Source: JAJFUE01 sp041687335 (lineage in GTDB: Bacteria; Sumerlaeota; Sumerlaeia; MVZB01). Taken from it: 64,000 bases of DNA. A program made the translations under genes and the position numbers. The DNA is taken from positions 1 through 64,000 of the forward strand of contig JAWLCE010000015.1 in assembly GCA_041687335.1 (NCBI GenBank). The letters are read 5' to 3'. The first letter of the stretch is position 1. Each line of letters starts with the position of its first letter. A model generated the notes under the pieces. The model made no database searches and was not told the DNA's origin. It saw nothing but the letters and a program-made list of their open reading frames with translations. Below are positions 56,349 to 64,000 of this stretch, in pieces.

Positions 56349-59300
56349 TCAGGCGCCGGCGGCGACGCCGTTGGACCCGGAGCCGGGTTCCGGAATCGCT
56401 TCGAACCAGTCGGCCAGCGCGGCGAGCAGGCGCTCCTCGCCCTCTTCCTCGATATCGTCGCGGGCCTCAAGGAGGAGCTGGTCGCCGTTGCGCCGCATGC
56501 GGGTAAACCAGCCCTTGGCGGCACCGGCGCGGGCGGCGAGCGCGGCTGATAGTTCGATGGCGAAGACCGGCGCGGTGACGCGGACCAGGCCGCCGGGAGC
56601 CAGCCGCACCACGTCCACGCGCCAGGCGGCGGCGGCGAGGCGCACGCGGGTGGTGTTGACCAGCCCGATGGCGGGCGGGGGGAGCGGGCCGTAGCGGTCG
56701 ACCAGCTCCTCGAGCAGCAGTTCAAGCTGCTCGCGCCGGCGCGCCCCGGCGATGTCCTTATAGAAGCGGATGCGCTGGCTCTCGATCGGGATGTAGTCCT
56801 CGGGCAGGAATTGGTCGGCCGGCCACTTGACCTCGACCGGCCAGAGCGGCTCCTCGGGCGCCTCCCCGCGCAGGTCGGCGACGGCCTCCTCGAGCAGCCG
56901 GCAATACATTTCGAAGCCGATATCGGAGATGGCGCCATGCTGTTCGCCGCCGAGCAGGTTGCCGGTGCCGCGGATTTCCATGTCGCGCATCGCCAGTTGG
57001 AAGCCGACCCCCAGCTCGGTGAACTTCTCGAGCGCCTCGAGCCGGCGCACGGCCTGGGGGGTGATTGCCTCGCCGGGGGGCAGGATCAGGTAGGCATAGG
57101 CCTGGCGCACGTCGCGCCCGACGCGGCCGCGCAGCTGGTAGAGTTGAGCAAGGCCCATCGTGTCGGCGCGGTTGATGATGATCGTGTTGACGTTGGGGAT
57201 GTCGATGCCGTTCTCGACGATCGTGGTCGAGATGAGGATGTCGTGGCGCCCGGCGATGAAGTCGATCATGATGCGCTCGAGCTGGCCCTCATCCATCTGG
57301 CCGTGGGCGACGACCATGCGGGCCTGCGGCACGATCTCGCGGACGCGGTCGGCAACCTCCTGAATCGTCTCGATGCGGTTGTGGATGAAGTAGATTTGGC
57401 CGCCGCGGTTGAGCTCGCGAAGGATCGCCTCCTCGATCAACTCACGGTCCCAATGGATCGTGCGGGTGCGGATCGGGTGGCGGTCGGCGGGTGGGGTGGT
57501 GATCGTGCTCAGGTCGCGCAGGCCCGACATCGCCATGTAGAGCGTGCGCGGGATCGGCGTGGCGGTCAGCGTCAGCACGTCGACATTGGCGCGCAGATTC
57601 TTGATTTTTTCCTTCTGCGCGACGCCGAAGCGCTGCTCCTCGTCGACCACCAACAGGCCCAGGTCCTTAAACTTGACGTCGCGCGAGAGGAGGCGGTGTG
57701 TGCCGACGACCATGTCGAGCTCCCCGGCGGCGAGCCGCTCCAGGGCGGCCTTTTGCTCGGCGGGGGCGACGAAGCGCGAGAGCTGGGCGATGCGGAACGG
57801 GTAGTCGGCGAAGCGCTCGACGAAATTGTTGTAGTGCTGCTGGACAAGCAGGGTGGTGGGGGCCAGGATCGCGACCTGGCGCTTCTCGGCCAGGGCCTTG
57901 AAGGCGGCGCGGATGGCGACCTCGGTCTTGCCATAGCCGACGTCGCCGCAGACCAGCCGATCCATCGGCCGCAGGTTCTCCATGTCCTTCTTGACCTGCT
58001 CGATGGCGGCCAGCTGGTCGGGCGTCTCCTGATAGATGAAAGAGGCCTCGAACTCGCGCATCCAGACCGAGTCAGGGGTGTAGGCATAGCCCTCTGCGGC
58101 GGCGCGGCGGGCGTAAAGCCCCAGCAGCTCGCCGGCCATCTTGCGCACCGCCTCCATCGATTTCTTGCAGCGGCTGTGCCAGCGCTTGCCGCCGAGGCGG
58201 TCGATGGTCGGGGGCTTGGCGTCGGCGCCGGCGTATTTCTGCACCATGTGCAGCTTGTGGATCGGCACCAGCAGCTTGTCGCCATCCTGGTAGGTCAACT
58301 CGAGCAGTTCGGTGAGGCGGCCGTCGACCTGCTGGCGGCGGATGCCCTCGAACTGGCCGATGCCGTGCTCAACGTGGACGACGAAGTCGCCGCGCTTGAT
58401 TTCGGTGGGGCTGGCCATCGCCTTGCCGCGGAAGGCGCGCCGGTAGATGTGGCGGCGCTTGTAGCGGCCGAAAATCTCGCGATCGGTGACCACCAGCACG
58501 CCGGCGGCGGGGGCATGGAAACCCTCGTGAAGCTCGCCGACGGCCAGCAGCACTTGCGGACAGGGATCGTCCGCGTCGGCGGGCAGCGCGCTGTGGCGAT
58601 CGGCCTCGCCGAGCGCGATGGCCGGGATCTCCTGCTCGCGCAGCAGTTCGTCCAGCCGCATGACCTGGCCGTTGTTGTCGCAGACGATCATCACCCGGTG
58701 GCCCTTGCGCAGCCGCTCGCGGAAGAGGTCCACAAAGGCCGCGAACTGGGCCGGCAGCGACTGGAAGGATTGCGCCCCCAAGTCGAAGAACGCCGGCGCG
58801 GCCTCGTCTTCGGGCGGGAGGTCATCAATGTCGACGTGGCGCCGGGCGAGCAGGGCGGCCTCGGCCTCGGCCCGCCCCAGCAGCCACTGGTCGGGCTCAA
58901 TTTCATGGGCGGCAAAGAAGTTGGGGCCTTCCTCGCCGCTGGCTCGGCCGCTCGCGCGCACATCCTCGGCGTGGCGTTCGGCAATCTGGCCGAAGCGGAT
59001 CATGCGCTGCTCGATGCGGCTGGGGTGGTCGCGCACGAGCAGGGTGTCGGCGGGCAGCAGATCAAAGAAGGAGCCGAGTGGCCGGCCCTCGGCCAGCGCG
59101 GCCAGCCGGGGGGCGTGCAGGTGCGCCGCCAGCAGGCGGATGCGCTCGTGCTCGTCGTTGCGCGGCAGCGAGCGCTGGGTCACCGGGTCGAACTGGCGGA
59201 TCTGGTCCAGCTCGTCGCCGAAGAGGTCCAGGCGCCAGGGCCGGTCCGCGTCGGGAGGATAGATGTCGGCAATCGAGCCGCGGATGGCAAACTCGCCGGG

Positions 59301-59849
59301 GGATTCAACGAGCGCCTCGCGGCGGTAGCCCATCTCGACCAAGCGGCGGGCCAGCTCCTCCAGGTTGAGCCGTTCGCCCCAGCCGATGTCGAGCAGGTGG
59401 CGCTCGAGGGCAGGGCGCGCGAGCGGACGGTAGAGCAGGGCATCGATCGGGGCGACGATCAGCGGCGGTTGGGCGCCGGTGGGGGCCACCAGCTCGCTGA
59501 GGACGCGCCACTGGGCGGCCAGGATGTGGAGCACCGGCTCGTGGGTCTCAAAGGGGAGCGTTTCATAGGCCGGGAAGATGAGCGGCTGGGCGCCGAAGAA
59601 GGTCAGGCCGTCGGTCAGCAGCTCGGCGCGCTCCAGCGAGCTGGTCACGACCAGCAAGGGGCGCGGGTGCTGGCGGGCGAGCAGCGCGATGGCGGCAGGG
59701 GTGGCCCCGCCACGCGTCCCGGTAACAACTAGATTGTCATCGGTGGCAGCCAAAGCCGAGAGCCACGCGGCCGTCGCGGGCCCGCGTGCCATGCGGTCAA
59801 GGTGCTGGGAGACCATGGCTCGCAACATACGCAATCGATAGCTTAGCAT
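56349..59849 (-). CDS. mfd: Transcription-repair coupling factor Mfd
   Basis: This protein of about 1166 residues removes RNA polymerase stalled at DNA damage and recruits UvrA. The UvrB-like front half (GYRREALVESPGEFAIRGSI) is followed by the polymerase-interacting domain (GDFVVHVEHGIGQFEGI) and the translocase. The translocase motifs are Walker A CGDVGYGKTEVA, DEEQRFGV, TLTATPIPRTLYMA and QLRGRVGR. The TRCF C-terminal domain ends it. Length is normal. The start is uncertain among 59849, 59828 and 59816; none has a clear ribosome site. Confidence 0.96.
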   Translation of the reverse strand: MLSYRLRMLRAMVSQHLDRMARGPATAAWLSALAATDDNLVVTGTRGGATPAAIALLARQHPRPLLVVTSSLERAELLTDGLTFFGAQPLIFPAYETLPFETHEPVLHILAAQWRVLSELVAPTGAQPPLIVAPIDALLYRPLARPALERHLLDIGWGERLNLEELARRLVEMGYRREALVESPGEFAIRGSIADIYPPDADRPWRLDLFGDELDQIRQFDPVTQRSLPRNDEHERIRLLAAHLHAPRLAALAEGRPLGSFFDLLPADTLLVRDHPSRIEQRMIRFGQIAERHAEDVRASGRASGEEGPNFFAAHEIEPDQWLLGRAEAEAALLARRHVDIDDLPPEDEAAPAFFDLGAQSFQSLPAQFAAFVDLFRERLRKGHRVMIVCDNNGQVMRLDELLREQEIPAIALGEADRHSALPADADDPCPQVLLAVGELHEGFHAPAAGVLVVTDREIFGRYKRRHIYRRAFRGKAMASPTEIKRGDFVVHVEHGIGQFEGIRRQQVDGRLTELLELTYQDGDKLLVPIHKLHMVQKYAGADAKPPTIDRLGGKRWHSRCKKSMEAVRKMAGELLGLYARRAAAEGYAYTPDSVWMREFEASFIYQETPDQLAAIEQVKKDMENLRPMDRLVCGDVGYGKTEVAIRAAFKALAEKRQVAILAPTTLLVQQHYNNFVERFADYPFRIAQLSRFVAPAEQKAALERLAAGELDMVVGTHRLLSRDVKFKDLGLLVVDEEQRFGVAQKEKIKNLRANVDVLTLTATPIPRTLYMAMSGLRDLSTITTPPADRHPIRTRTIHWDRELIEEAILRELNRGGQIYFIHNRIETIQEVADRVREIVPQARMVVAHGQMDEGQLERIMIDFIAGRHDILISTTIVENGIDIPNVNTIIINRADTMGLAQLYQLRGRVGRDVRQAYAYLILPPGEAITPQAVRRLEALEKFTELGVGFQLAMRDMEIRGTGNLLGGEQHGAISDIGFEMYCRLLEEAVADLRGEAPEEPLWPVEVKWPADQFLPEDYIPIESQRIRFYKDIAGARRREQLELLLEELVDRYGPLPPPAIGLVNTTRVRLAAAAWRVDVVRLAPGGLVRVTAPVFAIELSAALAARAGAAKGWFTRMRRNGDQLLLEARDDIEEEGEERLLAALADWFEAIPEPGSGSNGVAAGA

Positions 59850-59899
59850 GGCGGCGCGGGGAGGGCAATGGTGCCGGTTCGACATTTTGCCGCCTGCTT

Positions 59900-60060
59900 C
59901 ATATTTGGTCGCCAAGACGCAGAGGAATGGCCAAAGGTCGCAAAGGGAGGAATTGCATCATGTTCTTTCATGACCATGCACGCATGTCACCCTCCCAGCA
60001 TCGCCTCCGCCACGACTTTGCGTACTGAGAGCGGCTCACTGCGGCCTTTGCGACAAAAAT
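59900..60060. repeat. Dispersed CGCCAAG/TCGCAAAGG repeat with inverted arm
   Basis: GTCGCAAAGG (59937-59946) has a perfect inverted partner CCTTTGCGAC (60045-60054), about 100 bases apart. The left part (TTGGTCGCCAAGACGC) resembles a repeat seen in many uncultured bacterial genomes. No gene is visible in 59850-60142. Confidence 0.5.
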
Positions 60061-60142
60061 GAAGAATCAAAGGCCGCCCATGCCACCCGCCCAGGCGAGA
60101 TTTGGTCTGGCAGCCGGCGGTGGGATCATCTAGATTCATTTG

Positions 60143-61438
60143 ATGTATTTTCGGGGCAACCAGTTCACGTCCGTCTACGGCCCGCACACGGTGCTCGGGA
60201 TGGAGATCCAACTGGCAGGCCGGCCCGGCGAGCCGGCGACCGTCCGCTATGAGTTTCAAACCCGGCTGCGCCGGCTGGTGCTGGGGCTGCGCGCGCGGCT
60301 GGGGGCGGCGGAGGGCCGTTGGCGTTTGCTGCTGGATGGCCGCCATCTGGTCACGCCGGTCTTCGTCGCCGGCGGCCGCGGCCTGCGCCATTCGCTGGTG
60401 GAGCTGGACCTGCCGGCGGCGGACGGCGGGGTGCGCCATGCGCTGGAGGTTTCCTACGAGGGGGCGGCGCCGGCCGAGCTGCACGACGTCATCCTGCGCG
60501 CGCGGGGGCTGGGCGAGGACCCGATCGGAGACGAGCTGCTGATCGAGGAGGGGCGCTACTGGAGCCGCTTCGTCCAGCTCCACCTGGACGCCGGCAACCG
60601 CTCGATCATCGACGCTCAGGTCAAGGGGACCCATACCACGTTTCTGGTGCACGGCATCCGGCAGGTGGACCACCGCGATCGCCACAACCGGCTGGGGTTC
60701 TACCCGGACTCGGCCTCCGAATTCCTGCTGGAGCCCTACCAGGCCCTGCGTGGCGGGGTCGGGCTGGATGTCGGCACGGGCGGCGGCCAGTGGGCGCTGG
60801 AGGGCTCGCGCCAGGGGCTGCGCATGCTGGCGGTCGACGTGGGGGCCGGGCTGCTGGCGATCGCGCGGCGGTATTATTTCGAGCGCCGGCGCGAGGAGCC
60901 CGAGCTGCGGATCGACCACATCCGCGCCGAAGGCTCGCGCCTGCCGCTGCGCGCGCGGTCGATGGATATTGTCAGCGCCAAGGAGTCGCTGCATCATCTG
61001 GGCGAGATCGAGCAGGCGCTGGCGGAGATCAAGCGCGTGATGAAGCCGGGGGCGGAACTGGTCTCGATCGATCATCTCAACCACGCCGCCTGGCTGGACA
61101 AGCTGTTCATGCGCACCAACATGCTCTTCCGCCCGCTCATCTTCCGGCGCCACGCAATGGGCCCGATCCCGGTGGAGCTGAACTATGAATCGCCGCTGGA
61201 GGGCGAGGGCGGGCACGACCTGCTGCCGGCGTATCGGCGGGCCTTCGCCTGCCGGCGCTGGCGGACGCGCTACCTCTATGGGGATCTGGTCGCGGCCCAC
61301 GTCGAGTATGCCTTCGGCCGCCAGAAGTGGCTGCTGGGGCCGATCCTGCGCGGGGCCGCCTATGCGATCGAGACGGCAATCAACCTGGTCTATCGCCACC
61401 CGATGGCCGCCTACATGCGCGCGAGCAACCCGAAATGA
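60143..61438 (+). CDS. SAM-dependent methyltransferase with N-terminal extension
   Basis: This 431-residue protein has an N-terminal 200 residues of unassigned, mostly beta region. A class I methyltransferase core follows (about 205-310): VGLDVGTGGGQWALEG, SLPLRARSMDIVSAKESLHH-type motifs and VMKPGAELVSIDH. A helical tail follows. The substrate is unknown, perhaps a lipid or cell-surface sugar. There is no clear ribosome site before ATG 60143. A Trm112-like gene overlaps its stop by 4 bases, suggesting the two proteins form a complex. Confidence 0.83.
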   Translation: MYFRGNQFTSVYGPHTVLGMEIQLAGRPGEPATVRYEFQTRLRRLVLGLRARLGAAEGRWRLLLDGRHLVTPVFVAGGRGLRHSLVELDLPAADGGVRHALEVSYEGAAPAELHDVILRARGLGEDPIGDELLIEEGRYWSRFVQLHLDAGNRSIIDAQVKGTHTTFLVHGIRQVDHRDRHNRLGFYPDSASEFLLEPYQALRGGVGLDVGTGGGQWALEGSRQGLRMLAVDVGAGLLAIARRYYFERRREEPELRIDHIRAEGSRLPLRARSMDIVSAKESLHHLGEIEQALAEIKRVMKPGAELVSIDHLNHAAWLDKLFMRTNMLFRPLIFRRHAMGPIPVELNYESPLEGEGGHDLLPAYRRAFACRRWRTRYLYGDLVAAHVEYAFGRQKWLLGPILRGAAYAIETAINLVYRHPMAAYMRASNPK

Positions 61439-61716
61439 GGCCTGAACTGATTCACGACCTGGCTTGCTCGCTCGACCAGGCTCATCCGCTGGCGCTGCAT
61501 GTGTTCGCCGCAGGGGATGCGGACGGCATCGAGGAAGGCGCGCTCGTCTGCCCGGCGTGCGGTCGCTGGTATGCGATCCTCGAGGGGGTGCCTCACCTGG
61601 TGCGCGACGGGTTGCGGCTGGTCGAGGAAGAACTGGATCTGTTGGAGCGCCACCGGGAACGGCTGCCGGCGGAAGCGGCCCAGTGGAAACCGTTCAATCT
61701 GGAGAGCGACCTCTGA
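61435..61716 (+). CDS. Trm112-like small zinc-ribbon protein
   Basis: This 93-residue protein has the Trm112 pattern IHDLACSLDQAHPLALHVF, then VCPACGRWYAILEGVPHLVR. Trm112 proteins bind and stabilise methyltransferases. One of the four metal-binding cysteines is replaced: the front pair reads ACS rather than CPxC, so zinc binding may be lost or partial. The gene starts ATGA-overlapped with the methyltransferase stop. It is a natural partner for that enzyme. Confidence 0.8.
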   Translation: MRPELIHDLACSLDQAHPLALHVFAAGDADGIEEGALVCPACGRWYAILEGVPHLVRDGLRLVEEELDLLERHRERLPAEAAQWKPFNLESDL

Positions 61717-61722
61717 CGGCCG

Positions 61723-62391
61723 TCAGGGGCGCGGCGGCGCGCCGGATTCGGCCAGCAGCCGGGCACGGATTTCCTTGGCGTGGGCCGCGGGGTTTTCCAG
61801 GAACAGGCGTTCCTCGTCGGTCAGCTCGCCGCCGGCGGCCTGACGCGCGGCGATGACGGCTTGCATCGTGTCGGCGCGGTCGCGCGCGCCAAGGAAGCGG
61901 CGGATGCGCCAGCCGTCCAGTTCGTTGACGATGAAGACCTCACTCATGCCCGCGGCGTTGCCGGGGGGGTGGATGTAGACCACGCCATGGGCGCCATCCT
62001 GGCGCAGCTGCGAGATGACCGGCCGTTGCTGATGGGGCCCGTAATCGAGCAGCCAGGCGAGCGCGGCGCGGCGCGGCGGGTCGCTGCGCCCGCTGGCGGC
62101 GGCCAGCGCAGGGTGGTGGTTCTCGAACCAGTCGCGATCGTCGGTGCTCATGAAGGCGAGCAACTGCTCGGGGTCGTGGCGGCCCGAGGTGTCGCGGCCC
62201 AGCTCGATGAAGAACGAGCGCAGCATGGCCGTCGGGTCGCTCATCACGATGACGCGGTCGCTGGCGCGGCGCTGCTGCTCATGGCCGTAAACGAACCAGA
62301 GGAAGAGAATTCCGCTGAGCGCCAGCAGGGCGATGATGGTCAGGAACGCCCCGCCGCGGAGGCCCTGATGCGGCTTGCCTGGTCGGTGCAT
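61723..62391 (-). CDS. Single-pass membrane protein of unknown function
   Basis: This 222-residue protein has one transmembrane helix near residue 15-36 and a globular outer part (about 45-222) with alternating strands and helices, such as SEVFIVNELDGWRIRRFLG. The layout, a small alpha-beta domain with a W-R-I strand, recalls NTF2/DUF4878-type domains, but no family is sure. GGAAAG precedes ATG 62391. Its stop is 6 bases from the convergent Trm112-like gene. Confidence 0.65.
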   Translation of the reverse strand: MHRPGKPHQGLRGGAFLTIIALLALSGILFLWFVYGHEQQRRASDRVIVMSDPTAMLRSFFIELGRDTSGRHDPEQLLAFMSTDDRDWFENHHPALAAASGRSDPPRRAALAWLLDYGPHQQRPVISQLRQDGAHGVVYIHPPGNAAGMSEVFIVNELDGWRIRRFLGARDRADTMQAVIAARQAAGGELTDEERLFLENPAAHAKEIRARLLAESGAPPRP

Positions 62392-62510
62392 GATCAGCTT
62401 TCCCCGATTAGCGATGGCATGGCTGTCTGGTGTAGATTCTGACACGGCGGAGCCGCGAACGCATGTGAAAATGTGATGCTTTCGGGTGCATCTTGAATTC
62501 CGCTACGGGC

Positions 62511-62612
62511 CATGTCGTGGTAGGTCGGGTCTTCGACCCGACATGGCTTTCGGCGTCGGCTGGAGAGCTGACATGGCTTCCGGCGTCGGCTCGGAGAGCC
62601 GACCTACCATTT
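62511..62612. repeat. Dispersed hairpin cluster, copy 5
   Basis: GTCGGGTC-TTC-GACCCGAC (about 62524-62542) and GTCGGCTC-GGA-GAGCCGAC (about 62585-62603), separated by two ACATGGCTT words and a decayed third hairpin. It fills the divergent gap between the unknown membrane protein and the aminotransferase (62392-62751), which holds no gene. Confidence 0.8.
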
Positions 62613-62751
62613 CGGCACAAGCCGTGTTTGCGAGCGCAAGATGCGCCCCGGGCGCATCCCAACCGGCCAAAGTTTTCGTGACAGGCTGCGCGGTGGGCGG
62701 CTAAAGTGAAGCGCCGGTGGCGGGCCGGCTGATCCCAGTGGAGTCGCACGC

Positions 62752-63909
62752 GTGTCCAACCCTCCCCAGCCTGATCTGGCCCACGAGTTTCCAATCCTGG
62801 AGCGGATGGTGTTTTTCAATCATGCCGCCGTGGCGCCGCTCCCTTGGCGTGCGGCGGAGGCGTTGCGGCAATATGCCGGCGAGGCGGCCGAGCTGGGGGC
62901 GACGGCGTGGCCGGCGTGGGCGGTCCGCATGAGGGAGGCGCGCCGCCGTGCCGCCGCGCTGCTCGGCGCGGGCGAGGACGAGGTCGGCTTTGCGCATAAC
63001 ACGACGCACGGGTTGATGTGCGTGGCCCATTCGCTGCCCTGGCGGGCCGGCGACAATGTCGTCACGGCGGCCGGTGAGTTTCCAGCCAACGTGCATCCGT
63101 GGCGCAATCTGGCCGGGCGCGGGGTGGCGCTGCGGGCGGTGGGCCGGCGCGCGGGGCTGCGGTTCAGCGCGGATGATTTCGCCGCCGCGATCGACGCGCG
63201 CACGCGGCTGGTCGCGGTTTCGCTGGTGCAGTATGACTCCGGCTTTCGGATGCCGATCGAAGCGCTGGCCGGCATCTGCCGCGAGCGCGGGGTGCTGCTC
63301 TGCGTCGACGCCATTCAGGGGCTGGGCGCGCTGCCGGTCAGCGTGGACGCGCTGGGCTGCGACTTCCTCGTCGCCGACGGGCATAAGTGGCTGCTTGGCC
63401 CCGAGGGCGCGGGCCTTCTGTATGTGCCCCGCGAGCGCCTCGAACTGCTGGGCCCCGAGATGACCGGCTGGGCCGGGCGCGTCCGGCCGTGGGATTATGC
63501 CGACTACGAGCAGCCGCTCAAGCCCACCGCCGAGCGTTTCGAGGAAGGGTCGCCCAACATGGCCGGGATCGCCGCGCTGGGCGCTTCGCTGGGGCTCCTG
63601 CTCGAGGTCGGCATCGCCGATGTCTGGCGCCGGATCGAGGCGCTGACGGCGCTGATCGAGGAGGGAGCGCGTCGGCTCGGTTTCGAGGTGGCCTCGCCGC
63701 GCGCCGAGGGCGAGCGCTCCGGCATCGTGGCGCTGGGGCGGGCGGGGCTGGATGTTGAGGCCGCCGCGCGCGCGCTGGGCGAGCGGGGCGTGGTCGTGGT
63801 CGCGCGGGGCGGCTGGCTGCGGGTCTCCCCACATTTCTATAATACGCCGGCGCAGGTGGAGCGGTTCCTCGGTGCGCTGGCGGAGCTTGGCCGCCCAACT
63901 CAGCCATGA
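62752..63909 (+). CDS. Class V aminotransferase / cysteine desulfurase-like enzyme
   Basis: This 385-residue PLP enzyme opens MVFFNHAAVAPLPWRA, as in isopenicillin-N-epimerase-like and SufS-like class V enzymes. The PLP lysine is Lys212 in VADGHKWLLGPEGAGLLYV, and the PLP aspartate side is LLCVDAIQGLGALPV. GFAHNTTHGLMCVA is the cofactor phosphate loop. No catalytic cysteine loop of SufS is evident, so a non-desulfurase role such as epimerase or lyase is likely. The start is GTG at 62752. It overlaps the next gene by 4 bases. Confidence 0.88.
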   Translation: MSNPPQPDLAHEFPILERMVFFNHAAVAPLPWRAAEALRQYAGEAAELGATAWPAWAVRMREARRRAAALLGAGEDEVGFAHNTTHGLMCVAHSLPWRAGDNVVTAAGEFPANVHPWRNLAGRGVALRAVGRRAGLRFSADDFAAAIDARTRLVAVSLVQYDSGFRMPIEALAGICRERGVLLCVDAIQGLGALPVSVDALGCDFLVADGHKWLLGPEGAGLLYVPRERLELLGPEMTGWAGRVRPWDYADYEQPLKPTAERFEEGSPNMAGIAALGASLGLLLEVGIADVWRRIEALTALIEEGARRLGFEVASPRAEGERSGIVALGRAGLDVEAAARALGERGVVVVARGGWLRVSPHFYNTPAQVERFLGALAELGRPTQP

Positions 63910-64000
63910 CCGCAACCGAACCCAGTTCGATCCTGATGGATGCGCGCACGATCGGCCCCGGCATGACCGGCGTCGGCCGCTACACCTATAACCTGCTCTG
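63906..64000 (+). CDS. Glycosyltransferase family 4, 5' end only
   Basis: The first 31 codons are visible, reading ILMDARTIGPGMTGVGRYTYNLL, split as ILMDARTIGPGM and TGVGRYTYNLL. This is the Gly-rich opening of GT4 glycosyltransferases (DAR...GVGRYT). The ATG overlaps the aminotransferase stop by 4 bases. The rest lies beyond the window. Confidence 0.75.
   Translation, partial: MTATEPSSILMDARTIGPGMTGVGRYTYNLL

Noticed and set aside
56811..59732. 973-codon plus-strand frame opposite mfd
   Set aside because: Shadow of mfd with low-information composition; mfd has all its motifs.

Overview
The window is a GC-rich bacterial chromosome segment with about 51 protein-coding genes, one tRNA and several repeat arrays. 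The cell was probably Gram-negative: an MCE-domain protein, a lipoprotein, SecG, a Tat-exported superoxide dismutase, an undecaprenyl-phosphate sugar transferase and OstA-like segments all fit that. Several traits recall uncultured PVC, Hydrogenedentota or Sumerlaeota-type bacteria: large mosaics of short palindromes between genes, BlaI/BlaR1 with long C-terminal sensors, ECF sigma/FecR-like pairs and GT-C fusions. There is no rRNA or phylum marker here that I can place by eye, so the lineage is not assigned.

Region 1 (1-5500) is accessory. It holds a membrane-anchored Mrr-type nuclease and an AT-richer P-loop ATPase, then about 2 kb of tandem hairpin-rich repeats. Inverted copies of one short repeat family flank the block. 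Region 2 (5500-10300) has pgk, secG, acyP, a putative metallopeptidase and an unknown membrane-anchored protein. Region 3 (10300-18510, minus strand) is one tightly packed run of nine genes, trpB-trpA-TPR protein-DUF3109-DUF4870-like-tsaB-mlaD-like-GT39-like-rsmD, with five 4-bp overlaps and a consensus-like promoter in front of trpB.

Region 4 (18870-30510) carries a secreted SOD, a BNR-type exported protein, an ECF sigma factor with a FecR-like partner, tRNA-Phe, a DEAD-box helicase, serC, pyrD, queG and a GT4 glycosyltransferase. Region 5 (30750-36480) is the nusA-infB core, preceded by a membrane MshEN protein and a likely structured leader RNA, with no rimP next to it. Region 6 (36480-43710) has BlaI and an unusual BlaR1 hybrid, an Lrp-type regulator, a lipoprotein, a sugar transferase and a HTH-receiver protein.

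Region 7 (43980-64000) holds a PASTA protein, a quinone oxidoreductase, a DUF3179 protein, a radical SAM/B12 protein, a decapeptide-repeat protein, an FHA-GAF protein, pyrE, a three-part fusion (methyltransferase, GT-C glycosyltransferase, beta-propeller), an SGNH hydrolase, mfd, a methyltransferase with a Trm112-like partner, a class V aminotransferase and the start of a glycosyltransferase. A family of two-hairpin elements recurs between genes across the window, often just after stop codons. Promoters that can be read by eye follow a TTGACA-N17-TATAAT-like pattern.
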